12,714 nucleotides of DNA from an uncultured Nitrososphaerales archaeon (GCA_938029515.1 CALJAQ010000171.1:1-12714), one strand, 5' to 3'. Counted from the first letter of the stretch, positions 5,875 to 12,639 are shown. Made by a program: numbers and translations. The notes: a model not told the origin generated them from the letters alone.

Positions 5875-7131
5875 CTAGGGTAGGAAGGTAGAAGCCCTCT
5901 CCAAAACATCTCTACCAAGTAGACTACCTAGTCTACCCTTTGCGCAATCCTTCTCAGTAAACCTGCATAACCCGTCTTTACCAGCCTTACCTCCAGTTAT
6001 GAGCAGAGGAACTGGATCTGAGGAGTGAGCCTTAAGGGTGCAGGGTGTCGCGTGGTCAGCTGATATAACGACTACCACCTGATCTAAATCGATGTTAAGC
6101 AGAAGCCTGCTGAAGAAGAGTTGATCTATCTCCTCTAAAACCTTCTTCTTAACCCAAGGGTTGCCGTCGTGACCAGGCTCATCCGGACCCTTAAGATGAA
6201 CATATACTCCGCTAAACCTAGATAGCAGCTCAAGAGCCTTTCTAGCCTTAGCAGCGTAATCTCTTACCCCACCCGCTTCGAAGCTCTGCATACCTGTTAT
6301 CTTTGCGACACCCTTCTCTACAGGCATATCGGTCAGCGCCGCGAAGCGCAGCTTAAGCCGCTCATAAATCGGCTTGATCGCCGGGAGGGTGCTACCAGCA
6401 TCTCTTAGAAGTATAGCGTTTGCAGGCATCTGCCCACGTTTTACGCGCTCTTGGTTTACAGTATGCTCTTTAAGCACCTTTAGAGCTTGTTTATTGAATT
6501 CGTTTATAAGATCTGCTGCCAGCTCGGCGCCTCTGCTATCCTCTAGCGGCTCTGCCTTCTGCATGTACGGTGAGATCTTACCTTCTTTAGCTACTCCTAG
6601 TTTACCTACACGTTCATAAGCTGGGTCGGTGTTGCTGACCATGCCGGAGAGCGCCTCACCCTCAACCCTTATCACGAGCACAGCTCTATGCCCTATGGAG
6701 TGCACAAATCTGAAGGAGGCGCCCTTCAGATTTACCTGCTCATTCACCGCTTGCGCCAGCATTTTAGCCTCTTCATCACTTAGACCCCTCCCAACTCTTC
6801 TATCCACGATTCTCCCTAACTCATCTATTGTTGCGAAGTTAGCTCTAACCGCTAAGTCTCCTGACCTGAAGTCAAGGTCTAATCCTAAAGCCTCAATAAC
6901 ACCACGCCCAGGGTAATCTGTGTAGACATCGTAGCCGAGCATAGAGAAGACCGCTATATCAGATTCAGGTGAGACCCCCTTATCTACTGGGTAGACCAAG
7001 CCTTTAACACCCTGTCTAGCTAGAGCATCCAGATTCGGTGTTAACGCTGCTTCAAGAGGGGTGGTGTAGTTAAGCTCCGGGTTAGGACGGTCTCCAACCC
7101 CGTCTAAAAGAATGTAGAGTAGACGCTTCAA
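5875..7131 (-). CDS. apgM: 2,3-bisphosphoglycerate-independent phosphoglycerate mutase, archaeal type
   Basis: Interconverts 3- and 2-phosphoglycerate in glycolysis and gluconeogenesis without a bisphosphoglycerate cofactor, using two divalent metals. It belongs to the alkaline-phosphatase superfamily. Visible landmarks are the N-terminal metal aspartate D10 in LLDGVGDRP, the phospho-acceptor serine S57 in PESDIAVFSMLGYD, YPGRGVIEALG (73-83), the second-lobe motif GPDEPGHDG (315-323; D317, H321), the metal pair D359-H360 in SADHATPC and H369 in AHSSDPVP. The 418-residue length is normal. The TTG start gives the standard N-terminus. It is 46 bp downstream of rps10 but has its own TATA-like box in that gap, so it need not depend on read-through. 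Confidence 0.95.
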   Translation of the reverse strand: MKRLLYILLDGVGDRPNPELNYTTPLEAALTPNLDALARQGVKGLVYPVDKGVSPESDIAVFSMLGYDVYTDYPGRGVIEALGLDLDFRSGDLAVRANFATIDELGRIVDRRVGRGLSDEEAKMLAQAVNEQVNLKGASFRFVHSIGHRAVLVIRVEGEALSGMVSNTDPAYERVGKLGVAKEGKISPYMQKAEPLEDSRGAELAADLINEFNKQALKVLKEHTVNQERVKRGQMPANAILLRDAGSTLPAIKPIYERLKLRFAALTDMPVEKGVAKITGMQSFEAGGVRDYAAKARKALELLSRFSGVYVHLKGPDEPGHDGNPWVKKKVLEEIDQLFFSRLLLNIDLDQVVVVISADHATPCTLKAHSSDPVPLLITGGKAGKDGLCRFTEKDCAKGRLGSLLGRDVLERASTFLP

Positions 7132-7161
7132 CTACTTGCTTAAAATAAGATGCGAATGTGT

Positions 7162-7169
7162 AATATAAA
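7162..7169 (-). promoter_or_regulatory. TATA box of apgM
   Basis: AATATAAA on the plus strand, TTTATATT in the reading direction. A start is predicted near 7139, 8 nt before the TTG start. It lies in the 46-bp gap after rps10. Confidence 0.5.
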
Positions 7170-7177
7170 TTGTTTGT

Positions 7178-7492
7178 TTAATGTGCGCTAAGATTTAGTT
7201 GTATGAATACGTCTTCAGGGATCTTGAGGCGTGTTAGCTGCCTCATAGTCCGCTCATCTGCATCTATGTCTATAAGCCTTCTGTGAACCCTCATCTCCCA
7301 CCTGTCGTAAGTATGGCTTCCTTGACCTGATGGCGCTTTCCTTGTGACAACCTTAAGCCTCTTGGTAGGTAGAGGAAGAGGCCCTTTCATACGAACCCCG
7401 GTCTTCTCTACGATACCCTTTATCTCTCTACAGACCACTTCAAGGTTCTCTAGGTTTGTGCTTGTGAGCTTGATTCGTGCGGACTGGGGCAA
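7178..7492 (-). CDS. rps10: 30S ribosomal protein uS10
   Basis: Small-subunit ribosomal protein of the 3' head domain. All 104 residues follow the archaeal uS10 pattern: ARIKLTSTN at 5-13, [37 protein letters not shown] across about 36-72, and RLIDIDADE then [11 protein letters not shown] to the end. The TTG start gives the conserved [10 protein letters not shown]-terminus. In many archaea uS10 follows the EF-1alpha gene; here the upstream gene is a winged-helix regulator, so the usual linkage is lost. It has its own TATA box at 7528-7535 with a leader of about 12 nt. Confidence 0.97.
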   Translation of the reverse strand: MPQSARIKLTSTNLENLEVVCREIKGIVEKTGVRMKGPLPLPTKRLKVVTRKAPSGQGSHTYDRWEMRVHRRLIDIDADERTMRQLTRLKIPEDVFIQLNLSAH

Positions 7493-7527
7493 GTAGGTTC
7501 ACATGATGATGGCGCTTAACTTGAGCT

Positions 7528-7535
7528 ATTTATAG
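7528..7535 (-). promoter_or_regulatory. TATA box of rps10
   Basis: ATTTATAG on the plus strand, CTATAAAT in the reading direction. It predicts a start near 7505, about 12 nt before the rps10 TTG. Confidence 0.55.
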
Positions 7536-7571
7536 ATTTTACTGCTACACGTGGGTTAAGATGCGGTTCTC

Positions 7572-7937
7572 TTATGCGGGTTTCGCCTTCTGCTTGAATA
7601 GACCTGCTTTTGATACGAGTTCTTTTACGGTGTTGGGGTCTTTGACCTCTACCACCCTAGATCTCCCCACATCATATATTTCAACCAAGCCCGCTGATTC
7701 AAGTGTTCTGATATGTCTGTAGACTGTTGCGTAGTCGATTTTAATAGCCCTTGAAACCGCCTTTATGTGTAGAGGTCTTCTTGTAGCCTCGAGAAGCGAA
7801 AGTATCTTAAGCCTAGCCACGCTGCTAAGCGCGTAGAAGACCTTAGCAGCATCCTTGAACACTTCTTCAGACAAGCCGCCATAATGTAGCAGCGACATGT
7901 AATTAATGTTATCTTTACTTGGATTAATGTGGCGCAA
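7572..7937 (-). CDS. ArsR-like winged-helix transcriptional regulator
   Basis: Small cytoplasmic DNA-binding protein. The winged helix-turn-helix covers about 30-98: the ALSSVARLKILSLLEA helix (36-51), the helix-turn-helix with recognition segment DYATVYRHIRTLESAGLV (68-85), and the wing IYDVGRSRVVEV (87-98). It has no cysteine, so a thiolate metal sensor of the classic ArsR type is unlikely; the signal is unknown. Start: TTG at 7937 lies about 4 nt after the transcription start predicted from the TATA at 7964-7971. An internal ATG at 7898 would give a 108-residue protein that keeps the whole domain. It is divergent from tRNA-Pro and the radical SAM genes and tandem with rps10, so either side could be its target. 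Confidence 0.85.
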   Translation of the reverse strand: MRHINPSKDNINYMSLLHYGGLSEEVFKDAAKVFYALSSVARLKILSLLEATRRPLHIKAVSRAIKIDYATVYRHIRTLESAGLVEIYDVGRSRVVEVKDPNTVKELVSKAGLFKQKAKPA

Positions 7938-7963
7938 ACATGCGTAGAAGGCGCTGAGGAGAA

Positions 7964-7971
7964 GATATATT
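7964..7971. promoter_or_regulatory. TATA-like element shared by tRNA-Pro (+) and the winged-helix regulator (-)
   Basis: GATATATT on plus, AATATATC on minus. It predicts a plus start near 7993, just before the tRNA at 7998, and a minus start near 7941, just before the regulator TTG at 7937. A second AT run at 7991-7997 abuts the tRNA 5' end. Confidence 0.45.
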
Positions 7972-7997
7972 TGGAGATGGAGCAGAGGTGTATATAA

Positions 7998-8073
7998 GGG
8001 GTCGTCGGCTAGTCTGGTCTAGGCTACATGGCTTGGGCCCATGTGACCGTGGGTTCAAATCCCACCGACCCCA
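7998..8073 (+). tRNA. tRNA-Pro (anticodon UGG)
   Basis: Full cloverleaf of 76 nt, folded by eye. The acceptor stem is 7998-8004 with 8066-8072, seven perfect pairs. The D stem is 8007-8010 with 8022-8025, including two G-U pairs. The anticodon stem is 8027-8031 with 8039-8043, five perfect pairs. The anticodon TGG is at 8034-8036 after U33. The variable loop is 8044-8048. The T stem is 8049-8053 with 8061-8065, perfect, with T loop TTCAAAT. The discriminator A is 8073. The following bases are CCT, so the CCA end is added after transcription. No intron is present. The B box GGTTCAAATCC is intact. Confidence 0.96.
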
Positions 8074-8082
8074 CCTTCAACG

Positions 8083-8089
8083 AATATAA
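8083..8089 (+). promoter_or_regulatory. TATA box of the radical SAM operon
   Basis: AATATAA, centred 30 bp before the ATG at 8116, in the 42-bp gap after tRNA-Pro. It predicts a leader of about 4 nt. The GGAAGG just before the ATG is too close to be a normal ribosome-binding site. Confidence 0.5.
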
Positions 8090-8115
8090 GGCAGCGTAGG
8101 TAAAAGAGTGGAAGG

Positions 8116-9228
8116 ATGCTCTTTAGGTTTAACGCGCTCACGTGCTGGGAGGATAGAAGGGTTAGAGAGAGGCTGAGCTGGTACTATGAGGTTATGCTCA
8201 ACCGCAAACCAGCCAAATTTAGGGTATGCAGGGTTATTGAGAGCAGCGTGCAGCCATCTGAAGTAGGGTTTGAGAGGCTCTTAGAGGAGCATAACCGTCT
8301 TCAGCAGAGGTTTGCCGATGTCTTAGATGGGGTTAGGTCTGGCGCTACGTCTTTAGAGCAGATGGAGGAACCTAAGAACAGTCTACTTGATGTGAAGATT
8401 GAATTGGCTAAAAGGATGCTTAAGAAGTGCAGCTTCTGCGAGTGGAGTTGTAGAGTAGATAGGACGGTAGAGGGGAGGAGAGGCGCTTGCAAACTCGGCG
8501 ATAAATCCCTGGTATCAACCTGGTTTCACCACTATGGTGAAGAGCCTCCTCTAGTCGGCTCCGGAGGCTCAGGCACCATATTCTTCACAGGCTGCACATT
8601 TAGATGCGTCTTCTGCCAGAACTGGGACATCTCTCAAGATTGGCGCAATGGTGTTGAGATAGATGCTAGGATGCTCGCTCTGATAATCAAGAGGCTTCGG
8701 GCTGACGGCGCGCTCAACATAAACTTCGTTGGCGGAGACCCTACGATGCACCTTCATACAATCTTAGAGAGTATGCGTTATGTTGATGTTAACGTGCCTA
8801 TGCTCTGGAACAGCAACATGTATCTGACAGAGGATGCTATGAACATCTTGAAGGATGTGGTGGACATCTGGCTCCCAGACTTTAAGTATGGCAACGACAG
8901 ATGCGCGCTGAGGCTTTCGAAGGTGCCTAGATACTTTGAAGTTGCCTCAAGAAACCATCGCATCGCACACGCTAATGGCGACATAATCATTCGCCACCTT
9001 GTACTCCCTAACCATATAGAGTGCTGCACAAAGCCCGTATTAGAGTGGATAGGGGAAAACTGCCCAAGAGCTTTAGTCAACATCATGAGTCAATACCACC
9101 CAGACCACCTTGTCCCATCAAACCCAGACAGATACAGAGATGTTGCTAGAAGGCTGAGGCGAGACGAGTTGGAGAAGGCTTACGCTATAGCCGATAGCTT
9201 AAGGTTGGTCTATGAGCCAGTATCGTAA
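8116..9228 (+). CDS. Radical SAM protein, PflX-like (COG1313 type)
   Basis: Iron-sulfur enzyme that cleaves S-adenosylmethionine to start radical chemistry. The core cluster motif is C160xxxC164xxC167 in GCTFRCVFCQNWDIS, followed by the SAM-binding GGDP (206-209), WNSNMY (231-236) and LPDFKYG (253-259), all as in the PflX group related to pyruvate-formate-lyase activase. Before the core is a second motif, C105xxCxxxC112 with C125, likely an auxiliary cluster or zinc site; this is also typical of that group. The first ~100 residues are not assigned to a domain. Substrate and product are unknown, and no glycyl-radical enzyme lies nearby. The gene overlaps the next one by 17 bp, so the two are translationally coupled. 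Start is ATG with a near-leaderless promoter. Confidence 0.92.
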   Translation: MLFRFNALTCWEDRRVRERLSWYYEVMLNRKPAKFRVCRVIESSVQPSEVGFERLLEEHNRLQQRFADVLDGVRSGATSLEQMEEPKNSLLDVKIELAKRMLKKCSFCEWSCRVDRTVEGRRGACKLGDKSLVSTWFHHYGEEPPLVGSGGSGTIFFTGCTFRCVFCQNWDISQDWRNGVEIDARMLALIIKRLRADGALNINFVGGDPTMHLHTILESMRYVDVNVPMLWNSNMYLTEDAMNILKDVVDIWLPDFKYGNDRCALRLSKVPRYFEVASRNHRIAHANGDIIIRHLVLPNHIECCTKPVLEWIGENCPRALVNIMSQYHPDHLVPSNPDRYRDVARRLRRDELEKAYAIADSLRLVYEPVS

Positions 9229-10366
9229 AGGTGCATATATCTGTAAAGTTTGCGGAAGCGGAGATAGGGTTGTCTCATCTGCTTTAAGGGTTTGCGGTGA
9301 TTGTATACGCTCAAGGCCCGACGAAGCTCTACCATTAGCGTATGAGGCTCATAGAGAGGCGAGGGCGGTAATCGGATTACCAGATAGACTGAGCAGAAGC
9401 AGAAAGGGTATACCGTGCGCGGTCTGCTCTAACAGATGCGTACTAGGTGAAGGCGAAGTAGGATACTGTGGGCTAAAAGTCAACTTAAATGGCAGGCTCA
9501 GAAGCTTAACATCAACTAAGTACGCGCTCTTTTACCACTATCTCGACCCTCACGTAACGAACTGTTGCTCAGCTTGGTGCTGCCCAGCTGGAACTGGTGT
9601 AGGCTACCCTCAATACGCTGCAGTAAACGGCGCTGAATTAGGCTACTACAACCTTGCGATCTTCTTCTACGGCTGCAACTTTGACTGCCTCTTCTGCCAA
9701 AACTATTCGCATAAATCATTCACCGACATAAAACCTAAGAGCGTTGACACGTTAATAGATGCTACAGTCAGCAACAGACTAATTACGTGCTGGTGCTTCT
9801 TCGGAGGCTCACCTGAGCCGCAACTACCCTTCGCCTTAGAAGCGTCTAGAACGGTTTTAGAGAAGGTGGGTAGGAGGATACTAAGACTCTGCTTCGAGTG
9901 GAACGGCTGCGGCAACCCACATTTAGTGAAGAAGGCTGCTGAGATCTCCTACAGAAGCGGAGGCAACCTCAAGTTTGATCTAAAGTGTTGGAGCGAGGAT
10001 CTGAGCAAAGCGCTCTGCGGAGTCTCTAATAGAGCTGCATTCGAAAACCTTAGGCTGGTTGCTGAAGCATTTAAGCCTCTTAGGGTGAATCCTCCGCTAA
10101 TAACCGCCACGACGCTGCTTGTGCCAGGTTATGTTGACGAGGTTGAGGTTGAGCAGATATCTTCTTTTCTAGCCGATATTGACCCACATATACCATACAG
10201 TCTACTTGTCTTTCACCCAGATTATAGGTTCTTAGATCTTCCAGTTACTGATGTGGCTCAGGTTAAGAGGTGTCTTTACGCCGCTAGGAGGCGTCTTAAG
10301 AGGGTTAATGTGGGGAATGCTGAGCTGCTTGGCAGATTTCGTGTTGAGTTTAACAGATATATGTAG
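9212..10366 (+). CDS. Cysteine-rich radical SAM protein with N-terminal zinc ribbon
   Basis: Second radical SAM enzyme of the pair, 384 residues with 22 cysteines. Order of domains: a zinc-ribbon-like pair CxxC at 11-14 and 28-31; a second four-cysteine motif C69xxC72xxxC76 and C86 (CAVCSNRC then GEVGYCG), as seen before the core in activase-like proteins; a dense CCxxxCC cluster at 118-124 in HVTNCCSAWCCPAGTG; the core C155xxxC159xxC162 in GCNFDCLFCQN; and GG at 198-199 for SAM binding. Substrate unknown. The ATG at 9212 lies inside the end of the previous gene (17-bp overlap), indicating coupled translation and probably joint action. It resembles COG1180-type activases but lacks the AMMECR1/MEMO partners of the AmmeMemoRadiSam set. 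Only the superfamily call is firm. Confidence 0.9.
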   Translation: MSQYRKGAYICKVCGSGDRVVSSALRVCGDCIRSRPDEALPLAYEAHREARAVIGLPDRLSRSRKGIPCAVCSNRCVLGEGEVGYCGLKVNLNGRLRSLTSTKYALFYHYLDPHVTNCCSAWCCPAGTGVGYPQYAAVNGAELGYYNLAIFFYGCNFDCLFCQNYSHKSFTDIKPKSVDTLIDATVSNRLITCWCFFGGSPEPQLPFALEASRTVLEKVGRRILRLCFEWNGCGNPHLVKKAAEISYRSGGNLKFDLKCWSEDLSKALCGVSNRAAFENLRLVAEAFKPLRVNPPLITATTLLVPGYVDEVEVEQISSFLADIDPHIPYSLLVFHPDYRFLDLPVTDVAQVKRCLYAARRRLKRVNVGNAELLGRFRVEFNRYM

Positions 10367-10397
10367 GTTCGATTCACATGTAAACAGGTGGTCTGCT

Positions 10398-10907
10398 TTG
10401 GGTTTAAAGCCTAGGGCAGCTTTCACCCTCAATGAAATACCTTTCGTCCCAACCCCTCAACCCGTAGTTGAGAAGATGCTTCAGTTGGCTGCGGTAAAGC
10501 CTGACGAGGTTGTATACGATCTTGGCGCTGGAGATGGAAGAGTGGTTTTCACAGCAGTAAACAAGTTTTCAGCGAAGGGTGTGGCGGTTGAACTCGACCC
10601 TTGGAGAGCAGACTTAATCAGAGAGAAGGTCATTAGACAGGATTTGAAAGAAAAGGTGATGGTGAGGCAAGAAGACCTCTTCCAGACCCCTCTTAAAAAC
10701 GCAGATGTAGTTACGCTCTATCTACTCCCAGAAGCAAACCGCCTACTTTCAAAAAAGCTGCTGGTGGAGCTGCCTGATAACGCTAGAGTAGTTGCACACA
10801 ACTACCCCATCCCAGAATTGAGAGCCAAGGAGATACTTCACGTGAAGTGCGATGGCAGGCTCCATACACTATACCTCTACCAACCCAAGACGCTAAAACG
10901 CTTTTAA
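10398..10907 (+). CDS. Small class I SAM-dependent methyltransferase, aKMT/DOT1-like
   Basis: 169 residues from the TTG at 10398. The motif PFVPTP (15-20) precedes motif I, VVYDLGAGDGR (38-48), then the acidic motif II E65 in VAVELD, motif IV as NADVVTLYLLPEAN (101-114), a late ARVVAHNYPIP (129-139), and a HTLYLY end. This matches, from memory, the pattern of crenarchaeal broad-specificity protein lysine methyltransferase aKMT, which modifies chromatin proteins; a different methylation target cannot be excluded. An in-frame ATG at 10251 would add 49 residues, but they overlap the radical SAM gene by 116 bp and lack family similarity, so the later TTG, 31 bp past that stop, is preferred. It is probably in the same transcript as the radical SAM pair; a weak AT-rich element (10357-10365) could also drive it. 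Confidence 0.85.
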   Translation: MGLKPRAAFTLNEIPFVPTPQPVVEKMLQLAAVKPDEVVYDLGAGDGRVVFTAVNKFSAKGVAVELDPWRADLIREKVIRQDLKEKVMVRQEDLFQTPLKNADVVTLYLLPEANRLLSKKLLVELPDNARVVAHNYPIPELRAKEILHVKCDGRLHTLYLYQPKTLKRF

Positions 10908-10909
10908 AG
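10902..10909 (+). promoter_or_regulatory. TATA box of the membrane protein gene
   Basis: TTTTAAAG, overlapping the end of the methyltransferase gene. Its centre is about 26 bp before the TTG at 10931, which favours that start and a leaderless message. Confidence 0.5.
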
Positions 10910-10930
10910 TGTAATGTAGGCAGTCTGTGG

Positions 10931-11695
10931 TTGGCAGAGTTGAGTAGCGGTAAAGGTAGATCTAGAGTAGTGGCTTCAATAGCGGTTTTCGCTGTTCTCT
11001 ACGCTGTGTTAAGGCTTATCCCAACCTTCCCGATGATTGGGGTTTCAGGCGCAGTCTTCTCACTCTCGGATATGATGGCACCACTCTACGGAGTCATATT
11101 AGGCCCCTTCGTCGGGCCTCTAAGCATCATACTTGGAACCTTCCTCGCTATAGCCTTAGGCAAACCCGTGTCATTCCTCTTCCTAGACTTCTTACCCGCA
11201 ACATTTAACGCCTTAGCAGTGGGGCTTATGATGCGTAGGAGGTTCGCTGCAGCAATCGGGCTTAACATACTTGTGCTAGCTGTATTTTTGGCGAACCCGC
11301 TCACACTTATCTTTGTGAAGGTAAACCTTTCTACAGTAAGCCTAAGCCTACCATTCCATTGGATGCACTACTTAGCCTTAGCGATGCTAATCTCACCTTT
11401 AAGTAGATGGGCAGCTGGTTGGGTTAGGGGAGCATCAGCAGCGAACTTGGCTAAAGGGTTGGCTGTCTTGACCTTTATAGGTACCCTACTGCAACACTCA
11501 ACAGGAGGAATACTCTTCGAAGTCGTACTCGGCCAATATCTAGGTGTAGTCAGGCCTGAAGCTTATCCAGCGATCTGGAATACGGTCTTCTACATCTACC
11601 CAATAGAGAGAGCGATACTGGTCGTATTAGCCACTATCGTCGGCACACCTATGTTGAGAAGTTTGAAGGCTTCCCGCCTAATCTACGTCGATTAA
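10931..11695 (+). CDS. Polytopic membrane protein, ECF transporter S-component-like
   Basis: Hydrophobic protein of about 254 residues with roughly six membrane segments (about 12-30, 41-75, 82-100, 106-130, 142-160, 175-238 in parts). The LSDMMAPLYGVILGPFVGPLSIILGTFLA stretch resembles the early helices of ECF-type vitamin/metal S components, which bind a small molecule for uptake. No ATPase or EcfT gene is present in the window, so it would have to share an energising module or act alone. The ligand is unknown. Upstream extension to the ATG at 10847 would overlap the methyltransferase by 61 bp with soluble, unconserved sequence; TTG 10931 fits the TATA box, and TTG 10940 is also possible. 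Two internal helices contain polar residues (H143, H146, H189) that could touch substrate. Confidence 0.65.
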   Translation: MAELSSGKGRSRVVASIAVFAVLYAVLRLIPTFPMIGVSGAVFSLSDMMAPLYGVILGPFVGPLSIILGTFLAIALGKPVSFLFLDFLPATFNALAVGLMMRRRFAAAIGLNILVLAVFLANPLTLIFVKVNLSTVSLSLPFHWMHYLALAMLISPLSRWAAGWVRGASAANLAKGLAVLTFIGTLLQHSTGGILFEVVLGQYLGVVRPEAYPAIWNTVFYIYPIERAILVVLATIVGTPMLRSLKASRLIYVD

Positions 11696-11724
11696 AGACG
11701 AATTCAACACATTATGCCCTCTTG

Positions 11725-11755
11725 CTGCAATAAAATAAGCCCCTCTTATATGCAG
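11725..11755. repeat. Imperfect inverted repeat upstream of the nucleotidyltransferase
   Basis: CTGCA (11725-11729) with TGCAG (11751-11755), and inside them ATAAG (11735-11739) with CTTAT (11745-11749) around CCCCT; five unpaired bases lie on the left and one on the right. It overlaps a TATA-like CTTATATG (11745-11752). It could be an operator or the 3' hairpin of the preceding gene, which ends 30 bp earlier. Confidence 0.3.
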
Positions 11756-11761
11756 AAAGTG

Positions 11762-11777
11762 TTGACAACATTGTCAA
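11762..11777. promoter_or_regulatory. Operator-like palindrome upstream of the nucleotidyltransferase
   Basis: TTGACAA-CA-TTGTCAA, perfect 7-bp arms around two bases. With the TATA-like CTTATATG at 11745-11752, transcription would start near 11775, inside the right arm, a position suited to repression. A second, weaker TATA candidate (11791-11800) would put the start near the TTG at 11820. Confidence 0.5.
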
Positions 11778-11819
11778 ATAAATGGGGAAAAGTTATTATC
11801 TAGCTGTTAGCGACTCTTT

Positions 11820-12551
11820 TTGAGCTTAAAGGTGTCTTTTGTGAAAGCAGTAATCTTAGCAGGAGGATTCGGCAAGAGGCTTAGACCGATCACAGACACA
11901 ACCCCCAAGCCGTTGATAGAGATCTGCGGTAAACCCATCTTGGTTAGGCAGATCGAGTGGCTCCGCAGCCACGGGGTGAAAGATGTGATATTATGTATAG
12001 GCTTCTTGAAGGAGAAGGTCATACAATATATAGGTAATGGTAAGAAGCTCGGTGTGCACGTTGGTTATGTTGTCGAAGATGAGCCTTTGGGCACCGGCGG
12101 CGCCATATTGAACGCTGAGCACCTTCTTTCAGGTGATGAACACTTCCTTGTGTTAAACGGGGATGTGCTCACAGACCTAAACCCGCATCCGCTTATAGAA
12201 GCGTTAAAAGGGTATATCGGCGCTTTAGCGTTGGTGCCCTTACGCTCACCTTACGGTATAGTCAACACAGACGGTGATGGGTTGATAACAGATTTTATGG
12301 AGAAACCAACACTATACTCATATTGGATAAACGCTGGAATCTACTGCTTGAGCAGCAAGATCTTCCCCTACCTAAAGGAGAAGACGAACATCGAAACTAC
12401 AGCCTTCCCTGAGCTCGCAGCTAAGGGTCTTCTCAAAGCGGTCCACTACAAGGACTGCTTCTGGCGCTCTATAGATGTGCATAAAGATATAGAAGAGGTT
12501 GAGCGTGAACTTTCAGCTAAATATAGCGGCTCTGAAGAGGGCCTAGGCTGA
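11820..12551 (+). CDS. Sugar-1-phosphate nucleotidyltransferase (minimal GT-A domain)
   Basis: Forms NDP-sugars from NTP and a sugar 1-phosphate for glycosylation or envelope glycans. Nucleotide-binding signature LAGGFGKRLRP with KP-KPL at 13-32; GTGGA at 91-95; metal-binding D115 in LNGD; EKP at 161-163; NAGIY at 171-175; and W215-SIDVHKD at 215-222, as in mannose-1-phosphate guanylyltransferase, RmlA and HddC relatives. At 243 residues it is only the catalytic domain, lacking the left-handed beta-helix common in archaeal bifunctional versions, so the product cannot be named. The TTG at 11820 is the longest start; the GTG at codon 8 (11841) gives the usual VKAVILAGG N-terminus and has GGTG about 8 bp upstream, so it may be the true one. 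A hairpin terminator follows directly. Confidence 0.9.
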   Translation: MSLKVSFVKAVILAGGFGKRLRPITDTTPKPLIEICGKPILVRQIEWLRSHGVKDVILCIGFLKEKVIQYIGNGKKLGVHVGYVVEDEPLGTGGAILNAEHLLSGDEHFLVLNGDVLTDLNPHPLIEALKGYIGALALVPLRSPYGIVNTDGDGLITDFMEKPTLYSYWINAGIYCLSSKIFPYLKEKTNIETTAFPELAAKGLLKAVHYKDCFWRSIDVHKDIEEVERELSAKYSGSEEGLG

Positions 12552-12579
12552 GCAGATTCTGCTCTATTCTTTTAGCCTA
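12544..12579 (+). terminator. Nested hairpin terminator after the nucleotidyltransferase
   Basis: Inner stem GAGCAG (12550-12555) with CTGCTC (12559-12564) around ATT, then TATTCTTTT. An outer pair TAGGCT (12544-12549) with AGCCTA (12574-12579) encloses both. The stem starts at the stop codon. Confidence 0.55.
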
Positions 12580-12639
12580 CTAGGTCTAGATTAATCGATT
12601 CACCTTCTTATTGGATCAGGTCAGCTAAATAGTTTTGGG

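Noticed and set aside
7503..7509. ATGATGA resembling a C box of a C/D guide RNA in the rps10 upstream gap
   Set aside because: No CTGA D box follows within about 60 bp on that strand, and the stretch is explained by the rps10 promoter.
9516..9915. Two overlapping minus-strand frames inside the second radical SAM gene
   Set aside because: Shadow frames with low-complexity Ser/Arg/Leu content and no domain; the plus-strand gene is clear.
10251..10397. 49-residue N-terminal extension of the methyltransferase
   Set aside because: It lies mostly inside the end of the radical SAM gene, has no family similarity, and the family N-terminus begins close to the TTG at 10398.
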